Of a stretch of 64,000 bases of DNA, positions 33,027 to 41,275 are shown in pieces. The DNA is from Peterkaempfera sp044755465 (GTDB lineage Bacteria; Actinomycetota; Actinomycetes; Streptomycetales; Streptomycetaceae), in NCBI RefSeq assembly GCF_044755465.1, contig NZ_JBIVRB010000019.1, positions 1-64,000 on the forward strand, written 5' to 3'. Below the pieces are notes generated by a model that was given only the letters and a program-made list of their open reading frames with translations, was not told where the DNA came from and did not search any database. Each line of letters starts with the position of its first letter. The stretch's first letter is position 1. Both the position numbers and the translations under genes were made by a program.

Positions 33027-34295
33027 TCACAGGTGGAGCGGGAGGGCCTTGAGGTACCAGTTGACGGGGTTGGTGCCGCGTTCGAGGTCCTGCGGGGAGG
33101 CCGCGGCGAGCCGCAGGCCGGGGAAGCGGTGCAGGAGGGCGCTCAGCGCGATGGCGGCCTCCTCCTGGGCGAGGTGGGCGCCGAGGCAGCGGTGGGCACC
33201 GTGGCCGAAGCCGAGGTGGGTCTCGCGGTGGCTGCGGGTGCGGGTGATGTCGAGGCGGCCGGGGTCGGTGAAGGCACGGGGGTCGCGGTTGGCGGCGGAC
33301 AGGATCGGCAGGACGGCCTCGCCGGCGCACACGGGGGTGGTGCCGACGGTGGTGTCACGGGTGGCGTAGCGCGGCAGGGCGCGGACCACCGGCCCGCAGT
33401 AGCGCATGAGTTCGTCCACGGCGTGCGGCATGAGGGTGGGGTCGCGGCGCAGTGCGGCGAGCTGGTCGGGGTGGTTGAGCAGGGCTTCGGTGCCGTTGGC
33501 GATGAGGTTGACGGTGGTGATGTGCCCGGCCACGACGAGGTTGACGATCAGGGCGACCAGCTCGACGGTGCTCAGCCGGTCGCCGTCGTGGGCGGTCAGC
33601 AGCGCGGAGACCAGGTCGTCGCCGCCGGGGTGGCTGGTGTGGTGGTCGACGAGGGTGTGCGCGTCGTCCACCATGCCGGCCAGTGCGGCGCCGAGTTCGC
33701 CCCCGCAGGTGCCGGCGGTGAGGGTGTTGCTGCGGCGGCGCCAGCGGTCCCGGTCGGCCTCGGGGACGGCGATGAGTTCGCAGATGACGGTGATCGGCAG
33801 CGGGCGGGCGAAGTGCTCGACCAGGTCGACCACCCCGTGTTCGGCGTGCTCGGGCAGCCGGTCCAGCAGTGCGGCGGCGACGGCCTCGATCCGGGGGCGC
33901 AGCGCCGCCACCCGCCGGGGGGAGAACGCGGCGGTGAGCAGGCCGCGCAGCCGCCGGTGGTCGGGGCCGTCCGCGTCGAAGATTCCGGCGCGCAGGTACT
34001 TCTCGTAGCCGGGGAGCATGCCACGGGCCTGCCAGGTCTGCTCGGTGCGGTGCGCGACCGCCCCGCCGGGGACGGCTGCGGCGTCGATGGTGAAGCAGGG
34101 GTCGCTCATGACGGTGCGGATGTCCTCGTGGCGGGTGGCCAGCCACATCGGATCGACTCCGCGCACCTGTCCCCGCACCAGCTGCGGCCGCTCGCGTATC
34201 GGCCCGTAGCCGGTGAACGGATCGCGCACCAACTCCCGGGCGGCCAGATCGATGACCGGCTCGTCGTCCTCGGTCTGCGGGCCTTGCACGTCCAT
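33027..34295 (-). CDS. Cytochrome P450
   Basis: A 422-residue bacterial class I P450. The heme-binding loop FGHGAHRCLG contains the Cys ligand, and the K-helix motif is ELMR. The I-helix reads VAGHITT, where most bacterial P450s have an acid before the Thr pair (AGHETT/AGxDT), so the usual proton-relay acid is an Ile here. Redox partners are not encoded nearby. A short inverted repeat lies just upstream of the ATG. Substrate is unknown. Confidence 0.92.
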   Translation of the reverse strand: MDVQGPQTEDDEPVIDLAARELVRDPFTGYGPIRERPQLVRGQVRGVDPMWLATRHEDIRTVMSDPCFTIDAAAVPGGAVAHRTEQTWQARGMLPGYEKYLRAGIFDADGPDHRRLRGLLTAAFSPRRVAALRPRIEAVAAALLDRLPEHAEHGVVDLVEHFARPLPITVICELIAVPEADRDRWRRRSNTLTAGTCGGELGAALAGMVDDAHTLVDHHTSHPGGDDLVSALLTAHDGDRLSTVELVALIVNLVVAGHITTVNLIANGTEALLNHPDQLAALRRDPTLMPHAVDELMRYCGPVVRALPRYATRDTTVGTTPVCAGEAVLPILSAANRDPRAFTDPGRLDITRTRSHRETHLGFGHGAHRCLGAHLAQEEAAIALSALLHRFPGLRLAAASPQDLERGTNPVNWYLKALPLHL

Positions 34296-34305
34296 GCTGG
34301 CATCC

Positions 34306-34322
34306 TTTCGAAACGTTCGAAA
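34306..34322. promoter_or_regulatory. Inverted repeat upstream of the P450
   Basis: TTTCGAA (34306-34312) and TTCGAAA (34316-34322) are exact reverse complements with spacer ACG, starting 10 bases upstream of the P450 ATG. It is probably an operator for an unlinked regulator (TetR-like spacing); no regulator gene is adjacent. Confidence 0.6.
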
Positions 34323-34741
34323 CGACGGACCGCCTTGATGAAGCGCAGCTGCTCAACCCGGCCGACCCCGCAGAGCAGGGCCCCCCGCCGGCCCGCACCA
34401 TGCCGTCGGCGCAGCTCCCCGCCCCCTGCCCACGCAGTCGGCCGGGTGGCGCGGGTACCCCGGGGTGGCCGTACCACAGTGCAGCAATGAACCGCCCGGT
34501 AAGTCAGCCCCCATCGACCCATTCACCCGAAAGAGTGAACCCCGCGCCCCGGCCGAACACACTGCTCCCCGACCGCTGCCATGGGCCGGCGCACCTCGGC
34601 CTCAGCAAGCCGCTCGTAGTCGAACCCGTACCGCCGACGCACCCCGCCCAGAAACCACCCGGCAGCAGCGAGCCCGGCGCAGCTGGTCGGGGCTCCGCAG
34701 CCTCTCCCCAGCACGGCGCCCGGCAACTGACGTGAGGTCGG
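34323..34741. other. Gene-free region, possibly degenerate
   Basis: About 420 bases between the P450 promoter and the next minus-strand gene end. Short frames exist on both strands, but none has a ribosome site and a recognisable product. It may contain decayed coding sequence (for example the frame around GFDYERLAEAEVRRP on the minus strand), but this cannot be shown. Confidence 0.4.
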
Positions 34742-35419
34742 TCAGCATTGGGCGATCCCGCTGGTGGCGAGTTCGGTGGTGAGGTCGACGGGGGTGGCGC
34801 GGCGGAGTTCGCGGATGAGCTGGGAGGCGAGGAGCCAGCGGGTGCCGGGGTGGCCGTAGGGCAGGGAGGCGCCCTCGCCCACCTCCTCCAGGACGCGGCC
34901 GCCGGGCCGGTACACGCTGCCCCACACACCCCAGAGCGACGGCTTCCGCGCCCGCACCGCCGTATGGCGGCCGGTCAGGCTGGGGCACTGCCGGACCGCG
35001 ATGCCGGCACAGGGCAGGCACAGCGGCGGCTGGGCGGTCAGCATCTCCTCCGCGCCGCCCGCCGCCGCCAGCTCCGCCCCGGTGCGGTTCGCCAGGAACA
35101 GCCACCCCCTGGACGTACGCGACGCGGGCCCGCCGCAGATCTGGCACAGCAGCCCCAGCATCGCCCGCCGCTGCCGGTCCGGATGCATCACCCGGTACAC
35201 CGGCCGGCCCTCGCCCACCGCCTCCGACAGACGCTCCCACAGCACACCCCGCCCATCCCGATCCCCCACCACCTCCCGCCGAAAGCACAACCCCCCGCCA
35301 TCCGCCCGCACCGTCAACTCCCCCCACCGCACCCCCCGCTCACCCGACCACTTCGTCACGTACGGCACCACCGTCGGCCGGGACAGCGACGGGGAAGGTG
35401 CAGAGGCATGTGCAGGCAT
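34742..35419 (-). CDS. Hypothetical protein with two CxxC motifs
   Basis: A 225-residue soluble protein. CQICGG and CLPCAG about 45 residues apart could form a zinc site. The N-terminal part is PSLSRPTVVPYVTKWSGE, followed by RVMHPDRQRRAMLGLLCQICG. I recognise the type as a streptomycete hypothetical, often near GntR regulators, but have no function for it. ATG 35419 with GGAG ten bases upstream is preferred over a longer frame. Confidence 0.68.
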   Translation of the reverse strand: MPAHASAPSPSLSRPTVVPYVTKWSGERGVRWGELTVRADGGGLCFRREVVGDRDGRGVLWERLSEAVGEGRPVYRVMHPDRQRRAMLGLLCQICGGPASRTSRGWLFLANRTGAELAAAGGAEEMLTAQPPLCLPCAGIAVRQCPSLTGRHTAVRARKPSLWGVWGSVYRPGGRVLEEVGEGASLPYGHPGTRWLLASQLIRELRRATPVDLTTELATSGIAQC

Positions 35420-35665
35420 GAGCGGGTGTCTCCGTTCAGTTCTCAATCGGCTAGCGGCTTCCGTCGGGGCTGTCACCCCACCCCTTCGGGGCATTTGCGC
35501 ATGTCAGAGCAGCCCAAGAAGGGCCCACCGGCCGCTTCCGCTTCGCTTGGCGACCCGAGATGACCGTACTGCCTTTCGCAAAAGGTGGCAAGGTATCCAT
35601 GTCAGCCGAGGCGCTTACTGTGTAAAGCAGCAAGGTCCGCGATCCGCAGAGAGCAGGGAGATCCG

Positions 35666-36208
35666 GTGGACGGCAGCGAGTGGGTCCACACATCGACGGC
35701 ATACGTGAAGCCCCGCAGCGGGGGGCGGGGGGATGCCTGGAGCGAAGAAGCCGCCAGCCGTGGAAGGCGGGGCACTCAGCGCATCGTCCGCGCGGGTGAA
35801 ATCGCGGCCCCGGAAGGGGTGGCCGCGCTCCTGGGGCTCTCCGAGGGCGCCGCCGTCGTGGAACGGCGCAGGGTCATCCTCCTCGACGGAGCCCCTGTCG
35901 AACTGACGGACACCTACTACCCGGCGAGCTTCGCCCGGGGGACTCGGCTGGCGGAGACAGGCAAGATCCCCGGCGGTGCGGTGACGCTGGTGGCAAGCCT
36001 CGGACGCACCGGCTGCCGGGTGCGGGAGGAGATCCGTGCCCGGCTGCCCACCCCGTCCGAGTGTGAAGTTCTGGCCCTCACCGCCCGCGATCCGGTCCTG
36101 CACTTGACCCGGGTCACCTTGGACGCCGGGAACGAGCCGTTCCAGGTGGACGTGTCGGTCTTCCCGGCGGCAACGCAGCGACTTCGGTACGAGATGAGGA
36201 TTGGCTGA
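35666..36208 (+). CDS. UTRA-domain protein lacking a DNA-binding domain
   Basis: A 180-residue protein consisting of a UTRA ligand-binding domain: VVERRRVILLDGAPVELTDTYYP and VTLVASLGRTGCRVREEI match the sensor half of HutC-type GntR regulators. The N-terminal winged helix is absent; residues 1-45 are short and polar. GTG 35666 follows GGAG. The next gene is a complete GntR-UTRA protein, so this one may pair with it and modulate its activity, or be a decayed copy. Confidence 0.75.
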   Translation: MDGSEWVHTSTAYVKPRSGGRGDAWSEEAASRGRRGTQRIVRAGEIAAPEGVAALLGLSEGAAVVERRRVILLDGAPVELTDTYYPASFARGTRLAETGKIPGGAVTLVASLGRTGCRVREEIRARLPTPSECEVLALTARDPVLHLTRVTLDAGNEPFQVDVSVFPAATQRLRYEMRIG

Positions 36209-36209
36209 C

Positions 36210-36977
36210 ATGCCCAAAGCCGACGAGGACTCGTTTGACCAGCGCCCGCTTCACGAGCGCATCGCTGCGGATCTCCGCGATGAGATCATGTCCGGCGACC
36301 TCCCGCCGGGGACCAGTCTGCCTTCCACCCAGCGGTTGAAGGATCGCTTCGGCGCGTCGAACGCCACAGTGCAGAAGGCGTTGCAGGTCCTGAAGGACGA
36401 ACGCTTGGCCGTCGGGCGGGCGGGTGCCTCGGTCACGGTTCGTGCGCACCGCCAGGAAACAGTGAGGCCGGCCGACTTCGGAAAACCTGCCGAGCCGGGG
36501 AAGCCCTACCGATGGCTCACAGCGGCCGGCACGCAGGGCAGGCAGGGCACCATCCAGCTCTTGGAGGTGGCTGAGGTTCGGCCGCCGAGCGAGGTGGCCG
36601 CCGCGCTGGAGATGACCGACGGCGGCACCGCGATCATGCGGCACCGACTCCTCATGCACGACGGCGACCCCGTCGAACTGGCCACGTCGTACTACCCGCT
36701 GGAACTGGCCGCCGGCACCCCGATGGCTGAAGCACGGAAGATCCGGGGCGGTACTCCCGCCCTTCTGGCGGAGCTGGGGTACCCGCCCCGCCGCACTGTC
36801 GACCGGGTGTCCGCGCGTGTACCCACCCAGCAGCAGTACGAGGCGCTGCGGCTCCCCAGCGATCTGCCGATCCTGCGCACCCTCCGCGTGGTCTACAGCG
36901 ACGGAGACCGGCCGATCGAGGTCGCGGTCATGGCCAAGGCAGGCCACCTGTACGAGCTTCAGTACGAATTCATGTAG
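36210..36977 (+). CDS. GntR family transcriptional regulator (HutC/UTRA type)
   Basis: A 255-residue regulator. The N-terminal winged helix (about 10-75) has the GntR pattern IAADLRDEIMSGDLPPGTSLPSTQRL. The C-terminal UTRA domain (about 105-250) aligns with the preceding UTRA-only protein (EVAAALEMTDGG and DPVELATSYYPLELA). ATG 36210 is one base after the upstream stop and has GAGGA nine bases before it. Ligand and targets are unknown. Confidence 0.88.
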   Translation: MPKADEDSFDQRPLHERIAADLRDEIMSGDLPPGTSLPSTQRLKDRFGASNATVQKALQVLKDERLAVGRAGASVTVRAHRQETVRPADFGKPAEPGKPYRWLTAAGTQGRQGTIQLLEVAEVRPPSEVAAALEMTDGGTAIMRHRLLMHDGDPVELATSYYPLELAAGTPMAEARKIRGGTPALLAELGYPPRRTVDRVSARVPTQQQYEALRLPSDLPILRTLRVVYSDGDRPIEVAVMAKAGHLYELQYEFM

Positions 36978-37093
36978 TGGCCCGTGCGGCGGATGTGGGG
37001 CCGGGCGGTCTCGGCCTGCCAACAGACCCACCCAGAGCGATTCGGCGTGCGGCCACGGTTCGTTGAAAGGGGGTCGAAGTCAGGAGAATCCTC

Positions 37094-37267
37094 ATGGGGA
37101 GATCCTGCACCCGCCCTGCACCGGTGCCGGGTTCGCCCAGGTCGCGCACGACATATGACGTCGACTCAGCCACATGCGGAGTCGGCTCCGCTCCGCTCTC
37201 GGTGGGCCGTGGTCTGCGCGCCGACGCCCACCTCGGCGTCACCTCGGGCGACAGAATGGAGGAATGA
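37094..37267 (+). CDS. Possible small ORF coupled to methyltransferase
   Basis: A 57-codon frame with CAGGAG nine bases before its ATG; its stop overlaps the methyltransferase ATG (ATGA). The product is Arg/Ser/Pro-rich with two Cys and no recognisable domain. Coupling and ribosome site speak for it; composition leaves it doubtful. Confidence 0.35.
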   Translation: MGRSCTRPAPVPGSPRSRTTYDVDSATCGVGSAPLSVGRGLRADAHLGVTSGDRMEE

Positions 37268-38085
37268 CGAGCCCGCAGGTAGCGCCGGAGATCCTGAGCT
37301 TCTACGGCGAGGTGTACGACGAGGCAGCCCGCCTGGTCTCGGGGGCTGACGGGGTGCTGGAGCTGGTGCGTACGCAGGAGTTGCTGCGGCGGCGGCTGCC
37401 GGGGGCGCCGGCGGCGGTGCTGGATGTCGGCGGCGGGCCGGGGACGCATGCGCGGTGGCTGGTGCAGGACGGGTATGACGTGCATCTGGTCGATCCGGTG
37501 CCACGGCATGTGGAGCAGGCCCGGGTGGCGGGCTGCACGGTGGAGCTGGGGGACGCCCGGCGGTTGACCGCCGCCGACGCCTCGTACGACGTGGTGCTGC
37601 TGCTGGGGCCGCTGTACCACCTCCAGGACGCCGGGGACCGGGCACGGGCGCTGGCCGAGGCGTACCGGGCGGTGCGGCCCGGCGGCCTGGTCGCGGCGGC
37701 GGCCATCAACCGGTACGCGCCCCTGCTGCACAACGCCGCCACCGGCAACCTGGCCCGGCCCGGCGTCCAGGCCGCCGTGGACAGCAGCCTCACCACCGGC
37801 CGCCACGACGGCCGGCATGCCTTCACCCGCGCCTACTTCCACACCCCGGCCGAACTCGGTGCCGAACTGCGCCACGCGGGCCTGACCCAGGTACACGTCC
37901 ACGGAGTCGAAGGCCCGGCCTGGTCCCAGCTCAAGGCCGTGGAGCAGCACAGCGGCCCGGTGACCGCCGACTCCCCGCTCTTCGCCGCCGCCCTGGCAGC
38001 CGCCCGCGCGGCCGACCACCACCCCGCCCTGCTGGCCGCCACCTCCCACCTGCTCGCCGTCGCCCACCGCCCCGCCGATGTATAG
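37264..38085 (+). CDS. Class I SAM-dependent methyltransferase
   Basis: A 273-residue methyltransferase with motif I VLDVGGGPGTHARWL, an acidic motif II (VHLVDP) and LLLGPLYHLQD as motif IV-like sequence. This pattern is typical of small-molecule methyltransferases; the substrate is unknown. GGAGG lies very close (two bases) to ATG 37264, but the position agrees with the family N terminus. Confidence 0.85.
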   Translation: MTSPQVAPEILSFYGEVYDEAARLVSGADGVLELVRTQELLRRRLPGAPAAVLDVGGGPGTHARWLVQDGYDVHLVDPVPRHVEQARVAGCTVELGDARRLTAADASYDVVLLLGPLYHLQDAGDRARALAEAYRAVRPGGLVAAAAINRYAPLLHNAATGNLARPGVQAAVDSSLTTGRHDGRHAFTRAYFHTPAELGAELRHAGLTQVHVHGVEGPAWSQLKAVEQHSGPVTADSPLFAAALAAARAADHHPALLAATSHLLAVAHRPADV

Positions 38086-38283
38086 GCGATAGGACGCGCT
38101 GCACCGGGGCTGGGGGGTGAGCCTGGCGGCGCTGGAGGGGGCTGCGGCGGCGGAAGCCGGGCAGGACGGTCCGGTGACGGCCGGATCGCAGGCGCGGGAG
38201 GCGGAGCGGGCCGCTCCGCCGCTCGCCCTGGGCGGGGACGAGCGGCGGCTTCGACCGGTCGCCGGGCGCCACCCCGGCGCAGC

Positions 38284-38328
38284 CGGTCTGGCGGTCTGGC
38301 GGTCTGGCGGTCTGGCGGTCTGGCGGTC
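38284..38328. repeat. Short tandem repeat, 8-base unit
   Basis: GGTCTGGC is repeated about five times and ends at the stop codon of the alpha/beta hydrolase gene. It is slippage-prone but outside the coding sequence. Confidence 0.85.
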
Positions 38329-39341
38329 TACCGGTCCGCCGGGGGTCCGGTGGGCCGTCGTCTGCGGGCCACGCCGAGCAGGGTCGCTCCGGCGAGGACG
38401 GCCGCGCAGGCGGCACCGGCGACGATCCGATTGGTGGCTCCCGTGTCGGCCAGCGTGTCCGCCTTGGTACCGGCCGGTGCTGCGGCGGGCGCCTGGGAGC
38501 GGGCGGCGTCCAGGATGAGGGTGGTGACGGCCTCGGGGTGGGCGACCATCGCGAGGTGCGGGGAGTCGACCTCGATGGTGTGCGAGTGGGCCCGGCCGGC
38601 CTCGAAGCGCTCCAGGGCCGGGGCGATGGCCCTGTCCCGGGTGGCGACCAGGGCCCAGGACGGGATGGTCTTCCAGGCGGCGGGCCCGGCCTTGTCGGCG
38701 AACGCGGCGGCGTTGATCGGGCGCTGGGTGGCCGCCAGCACCGCCGTACTGACCGGCGGGAGACTGGCGGCGAACACCGCTCGGAACCTGTCGGGCTTGA
38801 TGTAGAGATCGGTGCCGGTGGTCCCGTCGGGCTTCGTGAACGGCACCGACTTGAGGGCCGCGTTGAGTGCGCTGCCGGGGAACCTGGCGGACAGCACCGA
38901 GAGGGTCTCCCCCTGGTCGGGGACGAGGGCGGCGATGTAGACCAGCGCTTTGACGTGGGCGTTGCCGAACGCGGCGTTGCTGATCACCGCACCGCCGTAG
39001 GAGTGGCCGACCAGCACGATCGGGCCCGGGATGCTCCGCAGGACGCTGGCGATGTAGGCCGAGTCGCCGGGCAGGCCCCGCAACGGGTTGGCGGGCGCGA
39101 TGACGCGGTAGCCGTCACGTTGCAGGCGCTGGACGACCCCGGCCCAGCTGGACCCGTCGGCGAAGGCGCCGTGCACCAGCACGACCGTGGGCCTGGCGGC
39201 GGCCCCCCGGGCGTCGGAGGCGGCGGGGTCGGCACTGGCGGAAGGCGCGGCGGCAAGCGCGGTCGCGGCGAGAACCGCAGCGAGCGCGGGCCCGCGACGC
39301 GAACGCCGTATCCGCGAGTCCGGGGTGGGCGGCATGGGCAT
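38328..39341 (-). CDS. Sortase-anchored alpha/beta hydrolase
   Basis: A 337-residue secreted hydrolase. It has a twin-Arg-like basic head (RIRRSRRG), a hydrophobic signal core and an ASA-DP cleavage region near 38. The alpha/beta hydrolase catalytic residues are Ser in GHSYGG, Asp in ATRDRAIAP and His in DSPHLAMV. The C terminus has LADTG, then a hydrophobic helix and RRRR, the layout of LAXTG substrates of class E sortases, so the enzyme is probably fixed to the cell wall. GAGGAGGG precedes ATG 39341. Substrate is unknown. Confidence 0.85.
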   Translation of the reverse strand: MPMPPTPDSRIRRSRRGPALAAVLAATALAAAPSASADPAASDARGAAARPTVVLVHGAFADGSSWAGVVQRLQRDGYRVIAPANPLRGLPGDSAYIASVLRSIPGPIVLVGHSYGGAVISNAAFGNAHVKALVYIAALVPDQGETLSVLSARFPGSALNAALKSVPFTKPDGTTGTDLYIKPDRFRAVFAASLPPVSTAVLAATQRPINAAAFADKAGPAAWKTIPSWALVATRDRAIAPALERFEAGRAHSHTIEVDSPHLAMVAHPEAVTTLILDAARSQAPAAAPAGTKADTLADTGATNRIVAGAACAAVLAGATLLGVARRRRPTGPPADR

Positions 39342-39661
39342 GTGGTCCCTCCTCTGAACGGCCGGTCAGCCGTACGACCAGCGTCACCGACACCCACCCC
39401 CGGGGCGCGCGCTGCGAAGCAGGCGGGTGAACCGGGGCCCCGGAAGGCAATCCGGGCCCGAAGGGCCTCCCCGGACTCGCCGACGGCACCGGCCGCCGCC
39501 GGACGGCGACCGGCAGGACCTGCCACTCCGGCACGTCGGAGGACATGCGTCCCACTCCGAGGTCCGAGCGCCCGGCTACCGGCAGCACCGCCGGAAAGCT
39601 CCGGGCGGGCCTTGCGGGTGGCGCCTGCCCGGCCCCGAAAGGTCTCCACCGCCTTCGATTC
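39342..39661. other. Intergenic region, no gene seen
   Basis: A 320-base gap upstream of the hydrolase and downstream of the XRE regulator on the same strand. It contains GC-rich dyads around 39430-39465 that could terminate the XRE message, and the hydrolase promoter. No short gene was convincing. Confidence 0.4.
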
Positions 39662-40873
39662 TCAGGCGGCCGAGTCGAGAACGGCCCTCACCTCGGGTAC
39701 GTCGGCGTAGTCAGCGAGCCGGGCCAGGACTACCCGCCCCCGTTCCGCTGTCCTTTCGCTGGCGATGTCGGCCGACAGCGTGAGCATTCGTTCAGCCGTG
39801 GCCGCCGCTTCCTCGGGTTCGTTGGCGTCCGCGTAGGCCACCGCGAGCCACGAGAGGTAGAGCGCCATTTCGCGCGTGTGTGTCACGTCGTATCCCCCGA
39901 GGGCTTCCCGCAACAAGGGGACCGCCCGGAGCGGTCGGCGTAGTTCCGTGTAGACGCGGGCTTCCATGACCCGCAACTCCCCGGCGTCCACCCAGTACAG
40001 GTAGGCCGGTGACTCGGTACCCCCGCTGTCCTCGGCCAGAGCCTCGCCGGCTTCCCCGAGGGCCCGCATTGCGCGCTGCGCGTTCTCGGTCCCGCCCGCT
40101 TTCGTGTGCGCCCAAGCCACCCGATCCAGGTACAGCGCACGGGCTTTCGGGGAGGCGTCCGGCCCGGCCGCGTCGAGAGCTACACGGGCGAGGTCCAACC
40201 CCTCGACTTCCCGGCCGGTGTTGCTGAGTTGGTAGGCCAGCGATCCGGCGAGATTCCCGACGAGGGTGCGGTCCTCGGCCTGCGTCGCCGCGCTGAGGCC
40301 GAGCCGGTAGATCCTCTCGGCTTCCTCAGGCTGACCGGCGTCCGACGCGATCCATCCCGCGATCTGTGCCAGCTCCCCGACCTGCACCAAGAGCTGACGG
40401 CCCGTCTCGCCGGCGTATGAGTGCTCCCGGTACATCCGGACGGCTCTTCGAAGCTCACGCAGCGCGGGCCGCCTGAGATCCCCACCGGCCAGGTAGTCAT
40501 CGGCCAGCCGTAGGCCGTGAACGCGCTGCTGTAGGTCGGCAACTTGCCGGGTACCGATACGGCCTCCCGGACGGCCGCGCAGCGGCTCCAGCGGGTCCGC
40601 GGCCGGCCCCAGGAAGTCGGCCAGTGTCGGCAGCGGCGGCTCAGCGGCTGCCCGCGACTCCAGCAGGGTCGCCACGGGGACACCGAGGGCCGCGGCGAGG
40701 AACGGCAGCCATTCGCGCGGGGTGCGCTTGCCCGTCTCCCACCGGCTCACCTCCTGGCGGCCGACCGGCTCACCCTGGACGCCGGCGGTCCGGCAGACCT
40801 CCCGTGCCAGACGTGCCTGACTCCACCCGAGACGTTCACGCTCTCGTCTGATGGTGGCTCCCACGCTCCCCAT
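39662..40873 (-). CDS. XRE family regulator with TPR-like C-terminal region
   Basis: A 403-residue protein. Residues 1-65 form an XRE helix-turn-helix (IRRERERLGWSQARLAREV and QEVSRWETGKRTP). The rest is an all-helical TPR-like array (for example ARALYLDRVAWAHTKAGG and ALYLSWLAVAYADANEPEE). Such regulators are abundant in streptomycetes and often sit beside small peptide or methyltransferase genes they may control. It is divergent from the peptide-PIMT pair. ATG 40873 gives the normal HTH position. Confidence 0.85.
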   Translation of the reverse strand: MGSVGATIRRERERLGWSQARLAREVCRTAGVQGEPVGRQEVSRWETGKRTPREWLPFLAAALGVPVATLLESRAAAEPPLPTLADFLGPAADPLEPLRGRPGGRIGTRQVADLQQRVHGLRLADDYLAGGDLRRPALRELRRAVRMYREHSYAGETGRQLLVQVGELAQIAGWIASDAGQPEEAERIYRLGLSAATQAEDRTLVGNLAGSLAYQLSNTGREVEGLDLARVALDAAGPDASPKARALYLDRVAWAHTKAGGTENAQRAMRALGEAGEALAEDSGGTESPAYLYWVDAGELRVMEARVYTELRRPLRAVPLLREALGGYDVTHTREMALYLSWLAVAYADANEPEEAAATAERMLTLSADIASERTAERGRVVLARLADYADVPEVRAVLDSAA

Positions 40874-41135
40874 GGGTCCAGTCTGGCCGACAGCCGGCCT
40901 ACAGCGGGCCGCTAGTGCGGACGTCGGCCCGGAGGGACGATCTTCCCGACGGCGACCACGGCGGCCCGGACCGATGCGAGCGGGTCGGAGTACATGGCCC
41001 ATGCGCCGAGCAGTGAGACGTGCCCGGACTGCGACAAGCCGCTCGGGAGTCTCGGGCACCCTGACCGGGTGGTCCGGAACTCATACCGCCGATGCGTGAC
41101 TGCGCGTCGGTCCACTGACAAGGGGAGGTACGGAA

Positions 41136-41273
41136 ATGCCTGCACGGTGGCTCACGATGGCCGACGGCGGAAACCCGCAGGACGACAGCGACAGCGGGAA
41201 CAAGCACGGCGGTAGCGGGTCGGACGAGGGTGGCAACACCAACGACGGCCAGGACCCGGCGGACGGCCGCTGA
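41136..41273 (+). CDS. Asp/Asn-Gly-rich 45-aa peptide, candidate PIMT-modified precursor
   Basis: A 45-residue peptide starting MPARWLTMADGGNPQDD. From residue 9 it is almost only Asp, Asn, Gly, Ser, Gln and Lys, with NDG and ADG motifs that favour aspartimide formation; it has no Cys. GGGAGG lies ten bases before the ATG, and the next gene, a PIMT-like methyltransferase, begins two bases after its stop. The pair fits the minimal two-gene layout of imiditides, RiPPs in which a PIMT homologue converts Asp to aspartimide. Membership is inferred; no motif proves it. Confidence 0.6.
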   Translation: MPARWLTMADGGNPQDDSDSGNKHGGSGSDEGGNTNDGQDPADGR

Positions 41274-41275
41274 AC

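Noticed and set aside
34353..34726. Short minus-strand frames between the P450 and the CxxC protein
   Set aside because: No ribosome sites and no recognisable domain; treated as gene-free or degenerate DNA.
38284..38328. Tandem 8-mers as possible phase-variation tract
   Set aside because: They lie at and beyond the stop codon of the hydrolase gene, so copy-number change would not switch expression.
40994..41215. Plus-strand frame with CPDCDKP (possible zinc peptide)
   Set aside because: It overlaps the better-supported 45-codon gene in another frame and has no clear ribosome site; composition becomes Arg-rich after the overlap.
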